23,558 bases of DNA. Source: an uncultured Oscillospiraceae bacterium (GTDB lineage: Bacteria; Bacillota; Clostridia; Oscillospirales; Acutalibacteraceae). The stretch's first letter is position 1, and every line of letters begins with the position of its first letter. The notes beneath the pieces were generated by a model, which made no database searches, was not told where the DNA came from, and saw only the letters and a program-made list of their open reading frames with translations. Of the stretch, positions 1 to 7,259 are shown one piece after another. The translations under genes and the position numbers were made by a program. The DNA lies in assembly GCA_958354085.1 (NCBI GenBank), contig CATWUX010000020.1:1-23558 (forward strand), written 5' to 3'.

Positions 1-1
1 G

Positions 2-712
2 GACGCGGTCCAAATCATGGATTATCTCTCTGTACTTGGCAGCACGACCTTTCTTTGCACTCTGGTGGCTCTTTTACAGACGGTCGCCTGCACCTTAATT
101 GGCTACGGTTTTGCGCGGTTCTCCTTCAGGGGGAAAGGACTGTTTTTTCTGTGCGTAGTGGTCATGATGGTGGTTCCTACCCAGATTGTGGTGACACCGC
201 AGTTTCTGAATTTCAAGGCCTGTGGGCTGGTGGGAAACATCTGGCCGTTTATCCTGCTGGCCGTCACCGGGCTAGCGCCCCGCTGCGGACTGTATATTTT
301 TCTAACGCGGCAGTTTTTCCGCGGCATCCCGAAAGAAATCGACGAGGCGGCTGCCATTGACGGCGCAGGACCGTACAAAACTTTTGCACTGATTATGGTG
401 CGCAGCTGTTTTCCGATTATGATTGCGATTTTCCTTTTTTCCTTTGTCTGGCAATGGGGAGAAAGCAATTACACGACGCTGTTTGACAGCAGCCGGCGGC
501 TACTGTCTTCCTCGCTACTACAGCTCGGCTATAGCATCGGCGCCGGGCAGAGCGTGGGGGGTATCTTTGTTTCCGCTGCGGATGTCAACGCCTATCGTTC
601 GGTGATCTACGCAGCTTCTACTATGCTGGTAATCGCTCCGCTTCTGCTACTGTATGTGTTTCTACAGCGATATTTTATCCAGTCCATCGAACAGTCGGGG
701 ATCGTCGGCTGA
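2..712 (+). CDS. ABC transporter permease, MalG/CUT1 type (5' end outside window)
   Basis: Inner half of a carbohydrate ABC importer: a membrane permease that forms the sugar channel with a partner permease, a lipoprotein binding protein and an ATPase, none of which lies in the window. The frame is open to the left edge, so the ATG at 17 is probably internal; 236 residues are visible, against about 270-300 for the family. Several hydrophobic membrane segments are evident. The cytoplasmic EAA loop that docks on the ATPase is clear (EIDEAAAIDGAGPYKTFALI), followed by the last membrane helices. It is the first gene of a same-strand run of glycan-degrading genes, so it most likely imports the oligosaccharides they release. 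The substrate cannot be read from the sequence. Family assignment is firm. Confidence 0.9.
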   Translation, partial: DAVQIMDYLSVLGSTTFLCTLVALLQTVACTLIGYGFARFSFRGKGLFFLCVVVMMVVPTQIVVTPQFLNFKACGLVGNIWPFILLAVTGLAPRCGLYIFLTRQFFRGIPKEIDEAAAIDGAGPYKTFALIMVRSCFPIMIAIFLFSFVWQWGESNYTTLFDSSRRLLSSSLLQLGYSIGAGQSVGGIFVSAADVNAYRSVIYAASTMLVIAPLLLLYVFLQRYFIQSIEQSGIVG

Positions 713-775
713 TGGACGCTACTTTTTGGTCGTACTGGCACTATGCCATATGAATAATATTTAGGGGGTCTTTCT

Positions 776-2041
776 GTGAAAAAGAGCAAAAAAATTCTGT
801 CCGTAGTTCTCGCGTTTTGTCTTAGCATGACCGGATTCGCCATGAGTGTCTCGGCAGCGGATGCTCCAACCTACACCATCGACGGTAAGACATATGAAGT
901 CGATCAGACCGTCATTGATTTCTCAGGCAAGTCATTCACCGATTCTTCCAGCCCCTATGCGGATTTTTGCACAGCCTTCGAAAAGGTCAGCAAACCGGTT
1001 GATGAAGATCTGTATCTGATCTATGACATCAATGTTACGCCCGGTGCGGGCAGCCCCGGTGCGGAAATAACCATCAGCATGTTTCTGGGCGAGCACGGCT
1101 ACAACATTCCGCTACACAAGTATCTGACCGGCAATGGCAGTCTCGGCAACGGGCAGACCGACGGTATCATCCGCCTGGGCGATATAACGACCGCCGCACT
1201 GGCCGCACAAGCATGGGATCTGTATGAAGAAGGTACGACCACCTTCGGCGATTTTCACCTGTCAATGGGCGCGCTGTATGGCGGAACAGTGAAATTTGAC
1301 GCCTTCAAATTTGTATCGCTCAAAGAGAAGACCACGCCGAGCAACCAGCCGACGGAGTCGACAACATCCTCAACGGAGAATATCACAACCACCACAACAG
1401 CAGAAGTCGATCCGCAGGTTAAGCCCGCTACTAAGGATGAGTACTACACCATGAACGGCAAAAAATACAAGGTAACAGGCATCGTGGCGGAAGAGGCTGC
1501 TCTCGGACTGGCGAAGCAAACACTGGAGGACACGGTGCCGGCAGATAAGTGGTTCGTTTCCCAAAGCGATATTACCTATCGCAACACCTATTATCTTGTG
1601 TACGACTTCACAGTGACAGCCGGTAATGATACGATTAAGCCGTCCGTGCTATTTGAGGCTTGCTTTGACGGGTCAGAAGGTGGCCGTCTGAAATTGCAAG
1701 AGGCTCTCGGCTATGGCAAGGACAAAGGTTACGACGGTTTGCCTGGTGGTCATTATACCGGCATACTTAAGTTGTCCGATGTGATGGGCACCGCCGTTCA
1801 AGACAAGGTTTCCAAGTTCTACGGCACGTACATCTATGAAGGTGCATTATACGGTGGCAACATCAAGATTGACCGCTATGCCATTGTGACCGCGGAAGAA
1901 ACGGCGGGTGGTGCCTCCACGGACAAATCCCCGAACACCGGTTTGCAAGTACCGACCGCTATGGCCGCTATCCTCCTTGCTTCGGGCGGAGTTGTCCTGC
2001 TTAGTTTGAAAAAGCGCACAAAGAATATCCAAGAAAACTAA
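776..2041 (+). CDS. Secreted, wall-anchored surface protein with two copies of an unnamed ~140-residue module
   Basis: Surface protein of 421 residues with no recognised enzyme domain. GTG start at 776 with AGGGGG at 763-768. Order: signal peptide (residues 1-28, ending SVSAADA); module copy 1 (about 33-185); Ser/Thr-rich linker (about 187-215); module copy 2 (about 221-374); sorting signal S385-P-N-T-G389, a hydrophobic segment and a KKRTK tail. This is the layout of a sortase substrate with a variant of the LPXTG motif, so the protein should be linked to the cell wall. The module (opening like YTIDGKTYEV, closing with GALYGG then a short strand) recurs in both large secreted proteins of the locus. 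Because here it stands without a catalytic domain, I infer a glycan-binding or adhesion role. The 63-bp gap to the permease holds no clear promoter. Confidence 0.85.
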   Translation: MKKSKKILSVVLAFCLSMTGFAMSVSAADAPTYTIDGKTYEVDQTVIDFSGKSFTDSSSPYADFCTAFEKVSKPVDEDLYLIYDINVTPGAGSPGAEITISMFLGEHGYNIPLHKYLTGNGSLGNGQTDGIIRLGDITTAALAAQAWDLYEEGTTTFGDFHLSMGALYGGTVKFDAFKFVSLKEKTTPSNQPTESTTSSTENITTTTTAEVDPQVKPATKDEYYTMNGKKYKVTGIVAEEAALGLAKQTLEDTVPADKWFVSQSDITYRNTYYLVYDFTVTAGNDTIKPSVLFEACFDGSEGGRLKLQEALGYGKDKGYDGLPGGHYTGILKLSDVMGTAVQDKVSKFYGTYIYEGALYGGNIKIDRYAIVTAEETAGGASTDKSPNTGLQVPTAMAAILLASGGVVLLSLKKRTKNIQEN

Positions 2042-2285
2042 CGCATAGAAAAGGCGTTTTTCCTGTAAAACCGGCTTGGAGGGGGCTGCAGAATGTTGAT
2101 TTTGCAGCCCCCTGCCGCTGGCACGCCCGTTTTTCGCCGCCATCTTTTGAGGCATACGAAAACGGTAAGTGCCGAACAGACTGCACGGGTTTTCCGCACG
2201 GGCGCGTGTAGCCTGTTCGGCGTTTACCCCCTCTGGAAAACAGAGGTTATCTCTCGTGATACTAGATGACAAGGAGTAATGAACG
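2042..2285 (+). promoter_or_regulatory. Structured intergenic leader with three hairpins
   Basis: This 244-bp gap holds three inverted repeats. The first has arms 2080-2090 and about 2103-2113 (AGGGGGCTGCA with TGCAGCCCCCT) and lacks a T tract, so it is at best an atypical terminator of the surface-protein gene. The second has arms GCCGAACAG (2171-2179) and CTGTTCGGC (2213-2221) and an inner imperfect stem (CTGCACG with CGTGTAG). The third is CCTCTG-GAAAA-CAGAGG (2230-2246). They sit just upstream of a strong ribosome binding site (AAGGAG, 2271-2276). This could be an mRNA-stability or processing site or a regulatory leader; no known riboswitch class was recognised. Confidence 0.5.
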
Positions 2286-4364
2286 ATGATGCTACCTAAA
2301 ATAATCCTGTGTTGTGCAAACTCCAGCTCTACAAACGATTTACTTTCCGCGTTGGAGCAAAGCAACTATACCGTACGTTGTGCAACCGATGTAGATGCAG
2401 CGCTTTCTCTGGCGGAGGAGAATGATCTTGTATATGTTCCTGCCGCCGCCTATCCGGTTCCGGAGCTGATCATCACGGACCGGCAGCTCCAAAGAATAGA
2501 GGAAAAGAAAGTCCGGCTGATCGCAGAATATCCCCGACAGGTGGGAGGCCGGGTATATGGAGAGCCGTATATTGTCAAGCATGAGCGGCTGGTCATCCTG
2601 GATGAGAAACAAACCGGGCTACCACCCATGACGTTGATGACGGTCAATGGTTGTCACGTTCTCCCTTCCGATGCCACACCCACCCTTTTCTGTATGGCGA
2701 AGGCTGCCGGATATGACCAAGCCGTTTTCGGGTTACCCGATGTCGTGTACCCGTTGGTAGAAACCGATGTGGGCGCTATCGGCGTCACGGTCTTCACGAC
2801 ATCGCTTACCCGGTTCATTCGAGCCAAATACGCTCCCGCAGCCAAATGGAAAACACTGTGGAGCCGACTCTTATCCACGTGGACGGGACAGGAAGTGCAC
2901 CTTGACTGGCAGCCGACGGTGCGCCCCACTTACGGCCCGAAAGATCCGTTGCCCGCCGACGTAGAGATGCAGGCGTTTTATCGGTCCTACCGGTGGTTTC
3001 GCCAATATATCGTGGGAGAAGAAGCGGGAAGTGGACGTCTGCTGGCACAGGAGGGCTACTTGTCTCTGATCGACAGCGACGGACGGCAGGAAATCCGGAT
3101 TTGCTTCCGTAGTGATTGCTTTGCCGAGACCGCCATGGTGTTGGCGCTCCACCATAAGCTGACGGGCGATCCGGAGGATCGGCGGCTGGCCGAAAGACTG
3201 CTGGATACGGTCTGGTGTACCAAGGAATTTTATAATGATGACCCGGCCGCCGAATATTACGGGCTAAACAATTGGTTTGACAACAGTAAGGTGTTTTACG
3301 GCGATGATAACGCCCGCACACTGCTTGGCTCTCTGCTGGCTCGCAGCGTGCTCGGGGAGAGCCGTTGGGATGAGCGTCTCCTGCGCTGTCTGCTCGCCAA
3401 TCTGCGAACCTCCTCCCATAAAACAGGCTTTCGGCTCGAACGGCTGGACGCGAAGGAAAACAGCCTTCTTTTCAAGCATGATAAGACCTGGCGCGATCAT
3501 TACGAAAGCGAAGTAGTATACTGCGCCGGACATTTTGAGGCCTATCTGTGGGCCTGCTTCCTGCTGGCGTATAAGGACACCGGAAACCGCCAGTTTCTTG
3601 AAACCGCCGAAAACGGTCTTCGCCATATGATGGAGGTCTATCCGGACGGGTGGCGTTGGACCAATTCCATGACCGCCGAAATTGCACGGATGCTGCTGCC
3701 GCTGGCCTTTTTAGTACGAGTAGATAACACAACGGAGCATCGTCAATGGCTCCGCCGTATGTGCGAAGAAACACTGGCACATATGGTGCCCTGCGGCGCG
3801 TATCAGGATTATATTACCACGCCCAGCGGAGCTTATGAGGATTATCTTGGCACGGTAACGAATGGTCTCTACCCGCCGCCCCATTCCAATGAGTCGTTCG
3901 GGACAACGGAGGCTTCCCTGATTCAGAATAACGGCGATCCGGCGACCGATCTGCTGTACGCCACCAATTGGGCGTTGCTCGGTCTCCACGAGGCGACGGT
4001 TGCGTTCCAAGCAGTCGGCGAGACGACCGAAGATATCCAAAAGGCGGCGGCGGATATGGCGCAATTCCTCTGCCGTATTCAGCTGAAAAAGACCGATGAA
4101 AACAACGATTATTTGGATGGCGCGTGGATGCGCAGCTTCGATTTTGACAAATGGGAATACTGGGGCAGCACGGCGGATATTGGCTGGGGTGCTTGGTGCG
4201 TGGAATCCGGCTGGGTAAACACATGGATTTCCTCTCTGATGGTGCTGCGCGGGCAGAAAACATCCTTTTATGATAGTGTGCTGCCCGGCGCGTTTCCCCA
4301 GTTGATAGACCGGTTGTGTACAGAGATGTTTGGAGAAAGCGTATCTCCAAAACAAACCGTATAA
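2286..4364 (+). CDS. Cytoplasmic alpha/alpha-toroid (six-hairpin) glycosidase-like protein with an alpha/beta N-terminal part
   Basis: 692 residues with no signal peptide, so cytoplasmic. Start is the ATG at 2286 (a second ATG follows at once), 9 nt after AAGGAG. Residues 1 to about 100 look like an alpha/beta fold (hydrophobic strand KIILCCAN, helices, LVYVPAA), loosely like ThuA or class-I amidotransferase-type domains. Residues from about 230 to the end are rich in helical hairpins with Trp, Tyr and acidic residues in the turns (NNWFDNSKVFYGDDNAR, WRWTNSMTAEIARM, SFDFDKWEYWGSTADIGWG), as in six-hairpin glycosidases and lyases. It lies directly before a lipoprotein and a secreted enzyme gene, so it probably acts on imported oligosaccharides. 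No specific GH family was recognised and the catalytic acids cannot be picked with confidence. It could also be an isomerase or epimerase of the same fold. Confidence 0.6.
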   Translation: MMLPKIILCCANSSSTNDLLSALEQSNYTVRCATDVDAALSLAEENDLVYVPAAAYPVPELIITDRQLQRIEEKKVRLIAEYPRQVGGRVYGEPYIVKHERLVILDEKQTGLPPMTLMTVNGCHVLPSDATPTLFCMAKAAGYDQAVFGLPDVVYPLVETDVGAIGVTVFTTSLTRFIRAKYAPAAKWKTLWSRLLSTWTGQEVHLDWQPTVRPTYGPKDPLPADVEMQAFYRSYRWFRQYIVGEEAGSGRLLAQEGYLSLIDSDGRQEIRICFRSDCFAETAMVLALHHKLTGDPEDRRLAERLLDTVWCTKEFYNDDPAAEYYGLNNWFDNSKVFYGDDNARTLLGSLLARSVLGESRWDERLLRCLLANLRTSSHKTGFRLERLDAKENSLLFKHDKTWRDHYESEVVYCAGHFEAYLWACFLLAYKDTGNRQFLETAENGLRHMMEVYPDGWRWTNSMTAEIARMLLPLAFLVRVDNTTEHRQWLRRMCEETLAHMVPCGAYQDYITTPSGAYEDYLGTVTNGLYPPPHSNESFGTTEASLIQNNGDPATDLLYATNWALLGLHEATVAFQAVGETTEDIQKAAADMAQFLCRIQLKKTDENNDYLDGAWMRSFDFDKWEYWGSTADIGWGAWCVESGWVNTWISSLMVLRGQKTSFYDSVLPGAFPQLIDRLCTEMFGESVSPKQTV

Positions 4365-4376
4365 GGAGGGAAAACC

Positions 4377-4562
4377 ATGAAAAAAGTAATGATTGCCGTG
4401 CTTGTGGCGTTGCTTTTTTGCCTGTTATTGGGTTCCTGTCACCCCGGAGAAGGATCTGGTTCGAAAACGGACGGTGAAAAGCCGTTGTATGACGCTTTTG
4501 AAGCCGGCACTGTGGACGAGGTGCCTTGGGCTGCCGGCAGCGGAACCGAGGAGTATAAGTAA
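4377..4562 (+). CDS. Small lipoprotein (61 residues), function unknown
   Basis: A 61-residue product beginning MKKVMIAVLVALLF and running into the lipobox LLGSC, so it should be lipid-modified at Cys and held on the outer face of the membrane. The mature part is only about 40 residues, acidic, with Gly/Ser and no domain. The ribosome binding site AAGGAGGG overlaps the stop of the preceding gene with a 6-nt spacer, so it is translationally well placed and probably real. It resembles the first stretch of a sugar-binding lipoprotein, so it may be a cut-down remnant, but it has an orderly stop and context. Nothing more specific can be said. Confidence 0.7.
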   Translation: MKKVMIAVLVALLFCLLLGSCHPGEGSGSKTDGEKPLYDAFEAGTVDEVPWAAGSGTEEYK

Positions 4563-4603
4563 CCACAGAAAGCGCAGACTTATCAGAAAGGTTGGAGAAT
4601 GCG

Positions 4604-7222
4604 ATGAAAAAGCAAGTTTTGAAAATAGTCAGCGTATTTCTGGCAGGAACGCTACTAATCGGCATGAGCGGCGTGAAAATCGCGTCGGCAGAAGAGGCGG
4701 ATAAAACGGTCGATTCGTATGCGCTGGATGCTTCTCAATACCGCGTGATGGGTGTGGTACAGGATCTGACGAACGGTGGAATTTTTGAAGACGGAGCAGC
4801 CCTTCCGGCGGAATGGAACAGCCATTCTGCCGATCGAGCCGTGGTCAAGGCCTCTAAATCGGCGTTTTATCTGCGCAAGGACAAACAGGTTGCTTGCCGC
4901 TCCATGTATGCGTTGATTGATCTAGAGATTGCGGAGGAGTCCGGCACCAAAAAAAGCGTGAAGCTGGAATGGCAGTTCGGCGCACTCCCGAAAAAATGGT
5001 TCCGGATGGACGGGGAGCCGTTTCTGAACATAAAAGGCGCCGGCCGTTACACAGCGCTGATTGACCTGAGCCAAATCGGGTTGGAGGAAAAGGACGCGTT
5101 ACAAAATGTGCTGGTAGACGCTGTCGGTTACAGCATCCACGTGCACACCATGCAGATTGTAATGGCGAAGCCGCTGTTCGGAGGTGGAGAATATTATACG
5201 GTGGGTGATACCCTGTATAAGCAAACCGGGGTAGTGGCCCCTCAGATGAAATTAGGTTTACCTGCACACCTGTCCGGCAGCGGCTCTTATACCATGCAGG
5301 GCGATTCCGCAGAATGGCCGGTTTACGCGGCGGGAATCTATTTAGCAGTGTCAATTGACGTAGCGTATACCGACGACGATCACTTTGTGTTTGATCTGTG
5401 GAACCTTCGGATGGGGAACGCCGGGGAGACAATCGTGAATCTGCTCGATGTACTGGGGATCAACGGCCCTGGGCATTATGAGGGGCTGCTGGATCTAACC
5501 CAATACGGGGTAGCGGCTTCCACAAAATGGTTTGGCATCAATCTCGGAATGGCTTATGGCACGATCGATGTTCGGCAGTTTGAGCTAGTGAAAGCGGAGG
5601 CTGTTGACAGCCATGTCGTCCGTTTTCTCGACAGCTTCGGTCGGACGTATGCTACCCGCCGCACGGCGGACGGGGAATCGGCTCAGGCGCCGCAGCCTCC
5701 TGCCCGAGCGGGCTATACGTTCACCGGTTGGAAAGAGGATTTTAGCCACGTGACGGCAGCTATGGATGTAACACCGGAATACGTGCTCAACGAAGCACGG
5801 AATGTCTATTCCCTGACGGTGACGAACGGAATGTTCAGTAACGGCTATACGGAATATACGTATGGGCAGGCCGATATTTGCACCGTTAAGGCGCTGAACG
5901 CGCCGGGGAACGGTGAAACGATCGCATGGGTTGCCAAAAACGAAAATACGGAAAGTGTGATTGGCTATGGAACGTGCTTCACGTTCCGCGTGACCGGTCC
6001 GTTGGCACTGGAGGCTCGCACGGTCTCTGCTTCGGAAGCAGCATGTATCGCTTACTGCGATTCGTATACAGAGGTGCTTGCGGAGAGCGAAAAAAACCGC
6101 ACGCTTCGGATTCCGGTGGTCAGCCTTCCGCCGGAAGGCTCAACTTTGACGCGATTCGGCACAGTGAGCGTGCAGGGGTTGGCGCTCAATAAAGACGAAG
6201 AATTAACCGTGGAAACACTAGGCGCCGTCGTTGTTGAAGGGAACGCCCGCAACGGCAGTGGCCAGTGGTATCGTATCGTGGAATGCGGCAGCTCGTACTA
6301 TTTCGCGATGCGGGGATTTGTGGAATATACCGATGCCGCCGGCGAATCCCATCTGGTATATGGAGAACCCGTTTGGTACGGTAAAGAACAGGATTATGTC
6401 GATTTGAAGCTGCGCGAAGGGGATGAGCTGGGCGTATGGTGGTGGCATCCGGTTGATATGCAGAAAATAAAAAATAAAAAGTACCTCAATTTTCTGCAAA
6501 AGAACGGTGTTACCACCATTTACGGCGGCGTCTCGCTCGCCAATTTTGAAACCTCTGCCACCTTTATTGAGGAAGCGAACAAACGAGGAATGGTCGTTAT
6601 GCTGTTGAGTGGCGATTCCTCTTGGGTCGCCGGAGCGCGGGGCGCTATGGCAAAGACCGTCCAGCAGTGTCTGGACTACAACGAATGGGCCAAAGCAAAC
6701 GGGAGAGGATTGCTGGCAGGCGTACACCTAGACTTGGAACCCGCCAACGCCACCCAAGAAACCTGGAAAATCTATGCCGAGGAAGTAAAAATCGGCTATG
6801 AAAAAACGCGAAACACGGGTCTCCGCTTTGAAATGTGTACCAGCGCACATCTGGACGATCTCACCGCGGACGGTTACAGCAAGGATGTAACGCCGGTGGA
6901 TTACAGCGGTATGTGGCTGCATGAATGGGTACAGAAGTATTCAGACGGGGTTGTGCTGATGTCTTACGGTGATTCTGCCGACGATGCCCACCAGATGTCG
7001 GCGGGCGAACTGGCTTACGCCGAAAAAGAGGGCAAGGGCGCTTTGCTGGTTTCCGGGCAGGAAGCCGGCCCCGAATCCACCCATGTTACCTATTACGATG
7101 ACAACAAGGCCTATCTGTATCAGGAGATTCGCAAATTATATGAGCTGAATGTGGCGGCCTGTCCCACGGCCTCTACCGGCGTGGCTTTCCATAACGTACA
7201 AACCTGGTACAATCTGGAATGA
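4604..7222 (+). CDS. Secreted modular protein: two modules, InlB-type repeat, unnamed TIM-barrel-like glycosidase domain
   Basis: 872 residues. The ATG at 4604 is preferred to the upstream TTG at 4592 because TGGAG at 4593-4597 fits it and the signal peptide then starts MKKQVLKIVS and ends KIASA. Order: module copy 1 (about 44-195, most divergent), module copy 2 (196-334), InlB/Flg_new-type repeat (about 338-392, GYTFTGWKEDF), a beta-rich region to about 600, and a C-terminal domain (about 605-872). The last has alternating strand/helix character and motifs LGVWWW (609-614), LNFLQKNGVTTIYGG, HLDLEP (708-713; E712 a candidate acid), VVLMSYGDSA and HNVQTWY. HLDLEP and MSY recall GH18-like barrels, but the full DxxDxDxE signature is absent. 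It has no wall-sorting signal and is presumably released or held by its modules. A paralogue lies at 11548-14601. The glycosidase role is inference. Confidence 0.75.
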   Translation: MKKQVLKIVSVFLAGTLLIGMSGVKIASAEEADKTVDSYALDASQYRVMGVVQDLTNGGIFEDGAALPAEWNSHSADRAVVKASKSAFYLRKDKQVACRSMYALIDLEIAEESGTKKSVKLEWQFGALPKKWFRMDGEPFLNIKGAGRYTALIDLSQIGLEEKDALQNVLVDAVGYSIHVHTMQIVMAKPLFGGGEYYTVGDTLYKQTGVVAPQMKLGLPAHLSGSGSYTMQGDSAEWPVYAAGIYLAVSIDVAYTDDDHFVFDLWNLRMGNAGETIVNLLDVLGINGPGHYEGLLDLTQYGVAASTKWFGINLGMAYGTIDVRQFELVKAEAVDSHVVRFLDSFGRTYATRRTADGESAQAPQPPARAGYTFTGWKEDFSHVTAAMDVTPEYVLNEARNVYSLTVTNGMFSNGYTEYTYGQADICTVKALNAPGNGETIAWVAKNENTESVIGYGTCFTFRVTGPLALEARTVSASEAACIAYCDSYTEVLAESEKNRTLRIPVVSLPPEGSTLTRFGTVSVQGLALNKDEELTVETLGAVVVEGNARNGSGQWYRIVECGSSYYFAMRGFVEYTDAAGESHLVYGEPVWYGKEQDYVDLKLREGDELGVWWWHPVDMQKIKNKKYLNFLQKNGVTTIYGGVSLANFETSATFIEEANKRGMVVMLLSGDSSWVAGARGAMAKTVQQCLDYNEWAKANGRGLLAGVHLDLEPANATQETWKIYAEEVKIGYEKTRNTGLRFEMCTSAHLDDLTADGYSKDVTPVDYSGMWLHEWVQKYSDGVVLMSYGDSADDAHQMSAGELAYAEKEGKGALLVSGQEAGPESTHVTYYDDNKAYLYQEIRKLYELNVAACPTASTGVAFHNVQTWYNLE

Positions 7223-7259
7223 CAATTCGGCGGCTCAACCACGGGAGGGTAAAAGGCGC

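Noticed and set aside
7149..7259. Earlier GTG start for the GH94-type phosphorylase
   Set aside because: It would lie inside the preceding gene and adds a Pro-rich stretch foreign to the family; the ATG at 7260 has GGGAGGG at good spacing.
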